From Acanthosoma haemorrhoidale (Eukaryota > Arthropoda > Insecta > Hemiptera > Acanthosomatidae): DNA of 64,000 nucleotides. The position numbers and the translations under genes are program-made. The first letter of the stretch is position 1. The number at the start of each line of letters is the position of its first letter. The stretch covers positions 149,001,405 to 149,065,404 of the forward strand of contig OV884012.1 of NCBI GenBank assembly GCA_930367205.1, written 5' to 3'. The notes under the pieces were generated by a model that saw only the letters and a list, made by a program, of their open reading frames with translations, was not told the origin of the DNA and did no database searches. This document shows, in pieces, positions 36,527 to 47,419 of the stretch.

Positions 36527-36549
36527 TATAAAAAAAAAAAAAAAAAAAA
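36527..36549. repeat. Poly(A) tract
   Basis: A run of more than 20 A, with a single G, on the plus strand. No retroposon upstream of it is recognised. Confidence 0.9.
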
Positions 36550-36664
36550 AGAAAAAAAGGATTATACGTACAATAGGTTTAATAACATTAGATAATAGGT
36601 ATAGTTAAGAATAAGACATAACTGGGATACAACATATCTTTCAACAATCCACTTGGATACATGG

Positions 36665-37523
36665 GTTTTTTTTTTTTTTTTCCTTTCATAGCCCCTTTAA
36701 ATTTACAGATAATTATATATAATTATAGATCCTCAGGCGAATCTAGTTACAAATTATTTTTTTATTTCCTGTAGCATCACTACATTATATACAGGTTTTG
36801 TTATTTTATAGAAATTATATATTGAACAAACAAGTATAATGATATAAATTATACGTGACTGAACTAAACTGACTAATAAAGGTGATGGGGCTCACCTTTT
36901 TGATCAACCTTAAAACTAACTTACATACTAATTCTTAGCCTAATTTTTCCCCGACAGTCTGTTGCCATCGATGCGGGAGGGGTGGTGGGGTCATAGTGTT
37001 AAACACTGGGTTTGTCAGGTGCTGCAACGAGTCAAAAAACGTAATGTGTCTCCGGCGGATGAACTCACCCACCGACGGCACACCAAGCAACGGGTGCAGG
37101 TCAGCGTTCTTCAACCTCTCGAGAGAGGTATGTCGGACCACTTTTCACATGATCCCATTCTGGAAATATTGGAGACATTTGGTTGTATTGTCAGTCAAGT
37201 GGGTAAATAGCGGGGCACTGTACACCAGAGCTGGCCGGAGGACACATTTATATATCATCAATTTGAGACGAAGCGACAGGTTAGGTAAAGTTAGCAAGTG
37301 CGAATGCCGGTAAGACGTTTGTCGTACTTTTTCTATTTTATTACTAAAATGAGTAGAGAAATGGAGATACCTATCCATTTTTATACTCAGGTAGTGCATT
37401 GAGAAAGCTGGTGAGTTCTCTTGCCCTCCTATACTATACGATTTTGGCAAGGATTTTTTCCCCTTTGGAGGGAGAAGATTACGCAGTCGGTCTTCCCGGC
37501 GTTTGCGCTGATGTTTAACACTC
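36665..37523 (-). mobile_element. Family E Jockey-like LINE, 5'-truncated, 11-bp TSD
   Basis: An 859-bp minus-strand insertion flanked exactly by 'tggatacatgg' (36654-36664 and 37524-37534). Its poly(A) is seen as a T-run at 36666-36681. It carries the end of a polymerase ORF and a 3' UTR that is also present as the insert at 696-931. Clean TSD and tail make it one of the younger insertions here, although its coding region already has a frameshift. Confidence 0.92.
36935..37450 (-). pseudogene. Family E ORF2 C-terminal region, frameshifted
   Basis: The first frame (37450-37145) encodes the segment after the RT: 'KIEKVRQTSYRHSHLLTLP', 'RLKLMIYKCVLRPALVYSAP' and 'NTTKCLQYFQN'. This matches the IYK-x-x-RP-x-x-Y-x-P signature of Jockey-clade polymerases. 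A frameshift near 37143 moves the remainder (37141-36935) to another frame: 'VGEFIRRRHITFFDSLQHL' and a proline-rich end 'TPPPLPHRW'. The coding remnant also runs a little further upstream to 37523 ('RREDRLRNLLPPKGKK'). Endonuclease and catalytic RT motifs are missing. Confidence 0.8.
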
Positions 37524-37534
37524 TGGATACATGG

Positions 37535-39867
37535 ATGTCTTAGGAGACAATAAATATTATCAGAGCAACAAGTTCCACATTATGGATCAACGAAGTATGG
37601 TGGTTTTCTAAAAACTAGCACTTGCAATTGATCATGAGTAGAGATCAAAAGATGTTTCTTGGTACTATCTATGTTTGCATTATTTTTCAGGTGTGATAGA
37701 TAAGGTACTTCCTAAAGGTAAAAGTAGTATTTTTTTCCCCATTAAATTATTAGAAAAGGATCAGTATACTCCCTATTAATTATATTGCTTATGTTTTTTA
37801 CCATCTGTAATTTAATTAAAAAGCTGCAATCTCAATTAGATTGAAATAACAAATGAAAAAGGAGTTTGTATGTTGAGTGGAGTACTGCTCAATTTTTATA
37901 AGAGTGGTCGTTGAAAGTGAGTTAGGTGATCAGAAACTTACAACCGCTGGTGACCATTCGATTTGTTAGCAGTATATTAAAGTACTACAGTAAGACAATA
38001 GTCTTCAAAAGCTCTATAACGTTTGAAAATAATAACAAAATTTCTTTATGGCATCATCAGATCAAATCGAAAACTTAATGAAAACTTCTTTCATACCTAG
38101 TCTTTGAAAATTAAAACTTTTGAAACTGAATAGTAATCCTCCTCAGGGCATTCAACTCAACTTTGGTGATTCTAATTCAGCAATTATTAATTACATGGAA
38201 TAGCTATTTTGATAATAAACTGAAAGAATGGAACCAATGTAATAGATATGCTAAGCCGTCTAAATAACTTTATGACACACCACTTTACGACCCGTTAATA
38301 CGTGAAATATTAATATTATTCTTCAACATCACCAGTCACATCAAACACCAACAGTCACCACACCATTTACTTTTTTTTTTTATTACATAAAATGTTAACT
38401 CTACACAGCCAAATATAAACTTTTATAAGACAAAATTTAGTAGTTTTAGAGGCACTCTTATGTTGATATTTATATTTGTTAGAGATTTATTGCTATAGAC
38501 TTATTGCCTAATAAGGCAGATTGTAATTTTAGTATGATAAACAATATTGAATAAAAAAAAAAAAAAAAAAACTAAGAAGAGATGTGGAGTTCCTTAACAC
38601 TTTACCTTTTTATTGATATACACTCCTCATTTAAAATCTCACCTGTTCATCAGACCATGAAGGATATCTTCTCAATTGAATAACTTAAAATGTAAAAAGT
38701 AATTTGCATATTTTGTAAACAAAACAACCATTACTGTGATAATAGTAGATACAAGTAAAAGATTTCAACTATCAAACTTTCATGATGAAGATTAGAAATT
38801 CAAACGATGACTTGAAACCGAATGGATATAATTGTCGTTTGATTGTTACTAATGTCTCTTAGTAAATAAATGATTATATATATTTACATAAAATGACATG
38901 ATATCCACTGATCGTTGGCTTATAGCCATGTCTATCTGATCAGTGTATTTACAGAGATAATTCAATAACAATATAATGTACATAGCCACCTACGCGAATG
39001 GCATAGAATAGCACGCTAATAGATAGAATGTGTGGTCAAGTGAGGTAAGGCGTGTGCACAAGTTAATTGAGATTAAGCACAGTCTAGCTTTGATACTTGG
39101 TCGGCTGACCACCAGAATAACCACTGGCATTTGGGATTGCCCACTGCACTCCCGCATTGTCCGTCAGGTGCTACCTGATTTCTCAGAGTATTCGCTCCGA
39201 TTCAGCCAATTTAAAGCACTGACTTGCACCGATTACATACGAATCTACTAGTCAGGGAAGGGTAGGACATAGTGCACGGGGGAAAATTTCATCATTTTTT
39301 TTTACTTCCCTCTTTGATCCTTTGAGGTGAATAAATAAATGAATAAATCGCACAATTTAAATTAAAATTACAAACAAAATTTCATATCTCCCATTTAGAA
39401 GGCCGAGATCACAATGATCGGAGACATTTTTATTTACCAAGTAATAGTTTTACATGATCTAGATCAATATTTTTCCTGATTTCAACGAATCATTCGCAAT
39501 AGTTTCTGTCTCCAAAAAAGTATCTGTTGTACGTTGGCGATGGATTTTCCTTTCTTTATGAGTGAAATAGTTTGTTCACCCATTAAATAATAGATTATGT
39601 TATAATTCTCCTGAGCGCTTTCAATGTATCTCATTTTCAAAGGCTATAAACAGAAAATTACATACTCCACAGTTAAAATACACTACATTCAATGAAAACA
39701 TACATAAAAAAAACAAGAATATATGGTCAGATATCATTTAGTCTTTAAAATTACAAGTAGAAACAGGAAATAATAATAAATATATTAAAATATGAACGGT
39801 TTTTATAGAAAATATGTGTTAAAAGATATTAAGTATTTTTTTCTAAAACATTAACTTATGGTGCAGT
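37535..39867. other. AT-rich unique stretch with a family A end relic
   Basis: 38496-38571 holds the last bases of a family A tail ('acttattgcctaataaggca', 'gattgtaattttagtatgat') and an A19-type tract. No gene is supported elsewhere. Confidence 0.6.
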
Positions 39868-40440
39868 GCGATAAGTGTGCTAGGGGATTAGGGTGGTTGG
39901 ATAGGTTACAATGGAATTTTATGAACTTGCTTCGGATTTTGTTGCTGACGTAATAAGGGGCATTTACTATTGTTCTCAGGACTTTTGATTGAAAGGATTG
40001 GATATGCTTGATGTTTGACTTTTTTGCTGTTCTCCATAGCTCTACTCCGATGTTCAGATTGGCTTAGCTATAACTTTTCAGATTAGTAATTTTTTTTCTA
40101 TTAAGATATGCAATATCCTTTGAAGTAGTCTGTACAGTTGTCCAAAACCTCTGTTTAGTTCTTGTCTTTTTAGGCTCGTATGTGGGTTCCAGGTCAGTCG
40201 TTTGTCGAGATGGAAGCCTAAGTAACGGACTATCTCGGATACAGGGAGAGGAATGGAATTAAAATAAACTAGTGGACAAGACTTGGGACAGAGGGTGAAG
40301 GTAATGTGGGAACATTTTGCTTTATTAACTTTGATCCGCCATTGATTGAACCAGTACTCGATTTCATCAAGGTGTTTTTAAAGGTTATGGGGTGCTATAT
40401 CGGGGTCCGGGGTCTGGGTAGGATGATAAGACTGCAGTCT
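39868..40440 (-). pseudogene. Family A ORF2, late RT to C-terminus (minus strand)
   Basis: Read on the minus strand from 40440 it gives the post-catalytic RT region: degraded 'FKNTLMKSSTGSINGG', then 'VSEIVRYLGFHLDKRLTWN' and the 'KPIWTSE' region. Stops and frameshifts occur. The 3' tail is absent, ending at 39868 within 'gtgcagtgcgataag'. The 64-codon plus frame (40306-40500) is antisense. Confidence 0.82.
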
Positions 40441-41392
40441 ACTATTTTTAAATACATATCTAAACTATTTTCCTACACTAAACTAGAACTACAAATATAG
40501 CTCATCGTTTCATGATCCTAGGATCAAGACAAAAAACACCAACAGCCACACCATTTACTATTTTTTTTTTTTTTTTTTAATAAAATGCTTGCTCTCCACA
40601 GCTAAATATAAATTTTCATAACAAAAAATTATGATTTAGCGTGACGTGAGAGTATAATGGATAATATTTGAATACAATCACCACGCGTGAGCAATAATGG
40701 TGGTACCATTAAGTGGCCGGTTGAAGATAAGACAATAATCAAAACGGGGTCATTAAAATATCATTAGAACCATAACTCGATTACAGCTTGAATTTTTATA
40801 CCTTCTTAGATTAGCAGGAGTGAATAGTTTTTACCTTATCTACCATTGTTATAATGGGCGCCGGCCCCGTTCCACAGCCCTTTCCAGAATTTTTTTTAAC
40901 GAATGAATAGTAAATTCTAATGACGGTCGATTACGATTTCTTTTCGAATGATAATAAGTGTCATTATCGTTTAACTGCTATTTCGTAGGAATTCAAATCA
41001 CATAACATATACTCATATTCGAATCATACATGAAAAATAAAAAGTTTGACCGAACGTTTCTCTCTCAACAGTTAATTACAATCCACATTTTGTGGAATCA
41101 CCCATCGTAATAGAATACACAAAGAGTTTTCCTATATTCGTTCTAAATATGAGAATAAATAAACGTATAATAAAACATTCAATTGTCATATTATTCACTA
41201 GAATGTCTCTGAAAACAATAAACATAGCTAAAGAATTCCTATAGTTCTTACCAGGAAAATAAATGCTTGAAAACCCACAAAAAATACACGACAAACCCTG
41301 TTGGCGCCAAGCCTTGGTATTCGAAGAGTCTCAAGCAAGACACGCCGGTCCACTTGGCTACTAGAAACCCACTGTACTCACCAGATCTGCAC
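40441..41392. other. AT-rich unique stretch
   Basis: No gene supported. A T-run of about 19 lies near 40560-40579. Confidence 0.5.
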
Positions 41393-41404
41393 TAATAATT
41401 GGTA

Positions 41405-41671
41405 ATCCTGTAGCACAGTCTTTGCACTGCGCCACTCATCCCTATAATCCTCCTCGGAGACTGAAACGGCAGTGGCCTCGTGACCTGCTATAATCGCGTG
41501 ACAGTGGGAGTCCTGGCAATGGCCAATTTCTCCAATCATGTCCTAGTATGAATGAGCGAGTGAATGATGACTGTAAATATGGTATGAATGAGATCATTTA
41601 TCTGTATTATTATTGCCTTATAAAAGGCAGATTGTAATTATTTCACAATAAAGTTCTGAATTAAAAATAAA
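41405..41671 (+). mobile_element. Family A insertion with 12-bp TSD and internal deletion
   Basis: Flanked by the exact 12-bp repeat 'taataattggta' at 41393-41404 and 41672-41683. It contains the end of ORF2 ('tcatccctataatcctcctc', 'cggcagtggcctcgtgacct') joined directly after 'ccaatcatgtcct' to 'agtatgaatgagcgagtgaa'. About 200 bp between coding end and tail are therefore missing. It ends with 'gcagattgtaattatttcac' and a short A-rich tail. Confidence 0.92.
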
Positions 41672-41771
41672 TAATAATTGGTACGATCAATGTTCAGTTG
41701 TGACAACACCTGGCAAACACACGCGCATCTTCAAGTCCGCTCTGGTTTAGAATTTTGTAACTATCAGAATA

Positions 41772-43040
41772 AGTAACTTCCAGTGCAGCTAAATAGAATC
41801 TATTGTTCGTATCTACCCGCTATGAGTTACCATGACAACAAGTTTTTGTTTTCACTATATAGACGAGGCTTCAGTTAGTCTTTTGTCAACTATTTTATGT
41901 GATACACGTTACGTTAAACTGTTTTTTTTAACCTCCGAAATGGAGAGTCAAAAAGTATGACATATTTGTCATGTAATGCTTTGGGAATTTAAACAAGGCA
42001 ATAGTAATAGGGAGACAGCTGAAAAAATATGCAGTGTTTATGGTGAAGGACTAATAACTGATCGGGGAGTTAGAAATTGGTTTATGAAATTCCGTTCTGG
42101 AGATGAATTGATAATAATAAAAGATGAACCGAGGGTGGGAGGTCCTTCCGACCTTTTAAAGGCAATATTGGAGCAAAATCAACGTCAATCAACAAGAGTT
42201 GTCAAAGTTGAGGTATAGCAGAAAGGTTGAATACGTCACAATCAACTGTGAGCCGCCACCTAAAGAAATTAGGGAAAGTCAGCAAGTTAGGAGTGTGGGT
42301 ACCTCACAATCTCAGTGAGCGGAATAAAGAAGATCGCACGTCAATCGCCACAAGTCTGCTCTCACGAGTAAAAATTGAGCCTTTTTTAAACAGGATTGTA
42401 ACAGGCGATGAAAAATGGGTTACCTATGACAATATAGTCCGCAAAAGACAGTGGCTTGATAAGGATCAACCACCCCTGCCAGATCCGAAGGCAAACATCC
42501 ATGGCAAAAAGATTTTATTGTGTGTATGGTGGGATTGTCAAGGAATAATTCACCACGTGTTGTTGAAGTCAAATTTAACGATTACTGCGGATAGATACGT
42601 TCAGCAGTTGCAAAGAGTGCAAGAGATACTCCATGAAAAGCGTCCTGCACATGTCAATCGCAAAAACGCCATTCTTTTATTACATGACAATGTGCAACCA
42701 CATACAGCAAGGGTGACTCAAGAAAAAATTCTTAAGCATGGATGGCCTGTTTTCCACACCCACCTTACTCCCTGGATCTTGCCCCGACAGACTACGCCCT
42801 TTTCTGTTCCTTACAAAACTTTTTGAATGGAAAAACCTTCAATTCTGAAGAGAGAGTCAGGCAGGCTGCCGAAAACTTCTTCCAGTCCAAACCAACCACA
42901 TTTTACAAGGAAGGAATTGATAAACTGCCAGGAAGATGGGAGAAGGTTATAGACAATAGTGGTGAATACAAAATAAATTAGTATAATTTTGTAATTTAAT
43001 GAGAGCAAAATAAATGTCTGATTAAAAAACGGAAGTTACT
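41772..43040 (+). mobile_element. Mariner element, 1,269 bp
   Basis: Terminal inverted repeats of 10 exact bases ('agtaacttcc' at 41772-41781, 'ggaagttact' at 43031-43040) are flanked by TA on both sides (41770-41771 and 43041-43042). TA is the expected target duplication. The length fits a full mariner. The transposase inside is broken by frameshifts, so it is not autonomous. The repeats are shorter than the usual ~28 bp, so outer decay or imprecise bounds are possible. Confidence 0.85.
41940..42981 (+). pseudogene. Mariner transposase pseudogene
   Basis: Mariner transposases bind the terminal repeats, cut both strands and paste the element into TA sites. The ATG at 41940 meets a stop after six codons. 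Reading then resumes with the N-terminal helix-turn-helix region ('FKQGNSNRETAEKICSVYGE', about 41985-42045). A frameshift near 42200 precedes the second HTH ('LNTSQSTVSRHLKKLGK') and the linker 'GVWVPHNLSE'. The DD34D catalytic motifs remain visible: 'VTGDEKWVTYDN' with the first Asp, 'LLHDNVQPHTA' with the second, and, after a second frameshift near 42765, 'YSLDLAPTDYALF' with the third. The natural stop is at 42979-42981. At least three lesions make it a pseudogene. Confidence 0.9.
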
Positions 43041-43049
43041 TATGACTCG

Positions 43050-43705
43050 ACTACTAATACTATCCCATAAAATCGGGGATTCCACAGGGCAGTGTCCTGG
43101 CTCCCATCCTTTGTAATCTATACATTGCTGATGTCGCTTCTACCTCCGATACTTAGCAAAAATTGCAGATGACACTGCAGTCCCATCCCACCCAAACCCC
43201 GATATAGCGTCCTATAACAAAACACTTTGATGAAATCGAGTTTTAATGCAACCAATGCCTGATCAAAGTTAGTGAAGCACAATGTTCCCACATTACCTTT
43301 ACCATCTGCCGCAAGCCCTGTCCACTAGTTTTTTTTTAATTCCATTCCTCTTCCTATATCCACGACATTACGGTATTTAGGCTTCCATCTCGACAAACGG
43401 ATGACCTGGAACTCACACACAAGGCTAAAAATACAAGAAATAAACAGACACTTTGGAAAATAAGAAATTAAATTACTAATCTAATTAAATTACTACAATC
43501 AAGATCACAAGCAAGCTTAGTAACATTTAGACAAACTCGTACTGTTCGCAATACGGCGGAAAATTAAATTACTAAAAATATGCTCACTTGACATTCACAT
43601 TGGGACGCAAATAAAGTGAGCAGCGTAGCTTTCTACGGAGATCGACATTTGGAATGCGGTATGTATGAGACAATTAATCATCCACTAAGGCAGATTGTAT
43701 TTTTG
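43050..43705 (+). pseudogene. Family A ORF2 RT fragment with a tail relic
   Basis: It encodes the RT core 'GIPQGSVLAPILCNLYIADV' (about 43073-43130) and a degraded AD-D-T region near 43165-43180. The segment with 'KHFDEIEF' and 'VSEAQCSHITFT' follows. Landmarks match 16030-16400 of the reference copy. Stops and frameshifts are frequent. A poor match to the tail end occurs at about 43647-43705 ('ctaaggcagattgtattt'), suggesting one element with a deletion between. Confidence 0.75.
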
Positions 43706-44228
43706 TTGATATTTAGTCGAGCAACAGCCGTTGGAGGAATCGTGAAGTTTACAGCCTGGAGTTCTCAGCATCTTTGGCAAGTATTGGAACATTCTTACTG
43801 TGAAAAAATGTGAATGATCTCATCTTAACTCATATGCACATCGAACCTATAAATAAATTATTGTAAAAACCTATGTGCGTCTAATGGTTAATTTACATTG
43901 AAGAGCAGCTGAACAAGTTCCGCAACATTGTTATGCAAGCACTGTAATATATTGCATGTTCTTCAAATATGCAACGCGGTTATCAATTAGAATGTCTATT
44001 GTATGGAAATATCAGGCCCACTCATTAGCAGTGACAAGTTGAGGAAATTTTAGAAAGTTGATAAATATATGAAAAGGTACTCACTACTCACTACTTAACA
44101 TCAATTCTTGGTTTAATAATATGATATTATATGTTAAATTTTGATTGTAACAAGAGTCGTACAATTCTTTAGGTCGAGTTAAATCAATTTATTTTTTATG
44201 AAATATTTCTTTAATTTCACTGATAAAA

Positions 44229-44437
44229 CAAATTTATTATGATAAAATTACAATCTGCCTCATTGGGCAATAAGTAATTTTTAAGTAATAAATGTTTTCA
44301 TTCACACTATATTTACAATTTTCATTCACTCGCTCATTCATATAGTATTTACAAACGGCCCAGAGGCCTCCCAAAATCAACATGGCTGTCACCTCCCTCG
44401 CATGCGAAAGAGGAAGTGGAGTCTTGGGAAGTCCCCA
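44229..44437 (-). mobile_element. Family A tail (minus strand)
   Basis: On the minus strand it reads from 'ggggacttcccaagactcc' through 'gagggaggtgacagcc' and 'tgaatgagcgagtgaatg' to 'gattgtaattttatcataat'. Its 5' edge touches the poly(A) of the family D insert. Confidence 0.88.
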
Positions 44438-44712
44438 ATTTTTTTTTTTTTCCCCTCTCTTCCTGGGGTAAAAACCTCAAACGGGGTATCCCCACAAGCA
44501 CGTAAAGCGAGCTCATGATACGTCGCCTGTGGTGCGCGTATTCCGATGCAATGGGATTGTTGCACCGGTCAGCACACCTTACTTTATTATGTTTTTCACT
44601 TTTATTCAAAACAAAACCACAAACACAAATAAAATACAAAAGAAAAGAAAAATTCAACAAAAACAACCTTTAAACTTAGTAACTACTATGTACATTTTCC
44701 TTACTAGCTGTC
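44438..44712 (-). mobile_element. Family D LINE 3' UTR
   Basis: The minus strand ends in a poly(A) (T-run at 44439-44451) preceded by 'ccccaggaagagagggg'. Upstream it contains 'atacgcgcaccacagg', shared with the 3' UTR of the LINE at 50595-51480. The upper boundary, near 44712, is inferred from where family A resumes. Confidence 0.65.
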
Positions 44713-44716
44713 ATTC

Positions 44717-45300
44717 ATACAGTACTTAAAACAGCCCAGAGGCCTCCCAAATCCACACGGATGTCACCTCCCTAGCATGCGGAAGAGGAAGCGGAGTCTT
44801 GGGAACCCCCCCCCCCCAACGCTCATCTGTCAGCCACAACACCGGATACGAGCCAGGTGAGGCTGACGAAAAGCGCGTGAGCCACATACGCTCAGGACAT
44901 GATTGGAGTAACTGACCATTGCCAGGACTCCCACTGTCACACATTTATAGCAGGTCACGAGGCCTCTGCCGTTTTAGTTTCCAAGGAGGATTATAGGGAT
45001 GAGTGGTGCAATGACTGTGCTAGGGGTGCTTGGATAGGTTACTAAGGAATTTCACAACTTGGAAGAGATGAGTTCGAGAATGTAGTGTATATTAAGATTG
45101 TTATGAAGTGTTTTGTTGCTGACGTAATAAGGGGCATTTAATGTTATTCTCAGGACTTTTGATTGAAAGGATTTGATACGCTCGATGTTCGACTTTTTTA
45201 GCCGTCCCCCATAGCTCTATTCCGTATGCCCAGATTGGCTTAAGTATAACTTTGTAAATTAGTAATTTGTTTTCTATTGAGAGATGGGATGCTTTAATTT
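44717..45300 (-). mobile_element. Family A copy, ORF2 end plus partial tail (minus strand)
   Basis: On the minus strand, C-terminal ORF2 DNA (45300 to about 44990) is followed by 'tgagcgtatgtggctcac', 'gtatccggtg' and the tail down to 'gtactgtatgaatga', where it stops. A C14 homopolymer (about 44805-44818) replaces the usual short C run. It repeats about 95 bp also present at 44338-44437. Confidence 0.87.
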
Positions 45301-46787
45301 GAATGGCAGCATTTGAGAAAAATTTCCTATTGCAATTAAAAGAAAAAAAAACTTCTATTGTTCTAGAAAGAAAAAAAAAGAAATAGAGATCGAGGAAACC
45401 AAATACGTAGGTACTTAGTAATTAAGATTTTTTTTACAAGGCTCAAACCTTGCAACAATTGAGATCTCAGTCTAAACTTGATGACTAATGCACAGGTGAA
45501 CTGCAATGTTTACAGTAAGTTCACTTACACAGAGCATCAGTGACTGTGAAGGCAGTTCACTTGACAAGAGCCCTCCTCTGAGCAGGCAGCTAGGAAGTGT
45601 AGAGAAGAGAAGAGCCTGGGATGGTGCTCGCACGCAAGAAAAGAGGAACGAACGGGCCGGAGGAGGCACGAGATATTAATATGGAAGCTATTGAACAATT
45701 CATAATGAAAGTCTAACTACAACTCCCCCGGGGCAACTTGGAGCCCAGCTTGGGCCGGATTCAATTATAAATTAAATATTTAACATTAGGGAACCAGGCA
45801 AAAACTAGGCTCAATAATTCAGTCCTCGGCTTATTTACACTCTTCTCTTATTTTCTTCCGAGCTCTAGCAGCAACAAATATACACCATCTCTTCACTCCA
45901 GCCCCTTTCGCAGATTAATTGTACACTCCGTACCCTTGAACAAGTCCGTTTTTATATAACAATACACAATATATGCCTTTTGGAACTCACAGGCAGAAAT
46001 CAAGAGGCAAGCATTATTGGCAAATTGGAAAGCATGTTTATAATCAGGGAGTAAGAATTTATATATATTTACGCTTCGACATAGATACATGCTTTAAAAA
46101 TAAACCCCTTACCTGTGAAGATCGTTAAGTAATGATCTTGCTAGTAAAATGTATCTGGATTTTAGAACTGTTATGCAGACAGGAATAAAATTCCCCTTCT
46201 CTCCACAAGCTGTTCATCGATGTTGTTAAACAATCACCAGTCCTGGTGCTAAAAATAACAGATTCATGATAAACATGAAAATACTGATGTTGTCTATTGG
46301 CTGAAATTTGTCAAGTTATGAATGATAAAATGTATCACGGCCAAACAATAAAAAATTCTATACGCCAATATAATTTCTGACGTTTGAGTTATAAGTAGAT
46401 ATATTTTTTTTATATCTTATTCATAGGCACTAAACAGCTATATTATGAAGACTGTTTAAGGATAGAAGAAGTAAGGTCAATTAACAGCTTTGCGTGAGAC
46501 AGGCAGGCCTATTCATTAACCAGCATTAACATACATAGCTTATTTTGATAATTAATTCTTTGATAATAATTCACGGAATTCGAGAAAACTTTATACCTTC
46601 CCTCAAAACTCTCCAAAATTGTGGGAGCCTAAAGCGGAGCATATTTTTCAGGACATTTTTTTAAAACCACATTTGGGAAAAGTTTGATGAATATTTATTT
46701 GACTTTCTATATATTTCATGGACAACAAAGCCCAAAGGATGCATTGTTGAGACTCACGCATACGTTACTTTAGTGACTCCAGTAATT
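45301..46787. other. Unique stretch
   Basis: No gene supported. Slightly GC-richer around 45540-45780; frames at 45472-45669 (-) and 45893-46090 (-) show no domain. Confidence 0.5.
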
Positions 46788-46797
46788 TCTTGGACGG

Positions 46798-47409
46798 CTC
46801 CCTCAAACATACCCCGTTCGACCGAATGAAGGCGGACGAGATGCATAAAAAATTTGAAGTGCTCACCATTCAAGATTTCATCAAGAGAAGACACATCAAA
46901 TTTTTCGACTCACTCCGACACAGCCGCAACCCACTATTCTCCGACCTTCAACCACCACCAATGCCCGTCAGATGGAATCACTGCTGGACCGCCGAAGCCT
47001 GGAGACAGATGGACGTGATCGAACCCTAGCCCCCTGACGGAGACTGAAGATCTACACCCAGCCGAGAGATCGAGGCCGATCTCCGAAGCTACAAGACCCC
47101 ATCTACCTGCTTAAGCAGGGTCGACCTTCCGGCCGAGAGGCCGACTTATTTCAGGCCCCTGCCGGGGCTGGCCAGGCTTGACCAGGCCGACTACGAACCC
47201 TTGCCTAGGTACCCCTAGGCTCCACCCTCGGTAGACTCTCACTACCTTCCTGATTCTACCCGCCTCCTTTAGGCATACCCCACCTTATATCATTCTCATA
47301 CATCCTTCAAATGGGGGACTCCCCTTAGTGAAAGGCACTCATTAGCCCAAAGTAATTTTCCCACATCCTATTTTATAAGTTTGAGAGCTAAGGAAAAAAA
47401 AAAAAAAAA
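46798..47409 (+). mobile_element. Family F Jockey-like LINE 3' end, 10-bp TSD
   Basis: The exact repeat 'tcttggacgg' lies at 46788-46797 and 47410-47419. Between them is a 612-bp insert ending in a poly(A) (about 47395-47409). It carries the last 77 codons of an ORF2 and a GC-rich 3' UTR (47030-47394) that is not shared with families A, D or E. Confidence 0.92.
46799..47029 (+). pseudogene. Family F ORF2 C-terminal fragment
   Basis: The uninterrupted frame encodes 'FEVLTIQDFIKRRHIKFFDS' and then 'NPLFSDLQPPPMPVRW', ending at a TAG (47027-47029). It is clearly related to the end of family E ('VGEFIRRRHITFFDS', 'TPPPLPHRW'), so both belong to the same LINE lineage. An apparent ATG at 46790 lies in the target-site duplication and is not the real start. 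The protein is only the tail of a polymerase and has no catalytic domain. Confidence 0.8.
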
Positions 47410-47419
47410 TCTTGGACGG

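Larger units (their letters stand above)
32696..36653. other. Unique stretch with GC-elevated island
   Basis: From about 33600 to 34030 GC rises within AT-rich DNA. A 92-codon frame (33751-34029) has no recognisable domain. A T22-type homopolymer lies near 34829-34850, and antisense frames at 35920-36355 show no domain. Confidence 0.4.
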
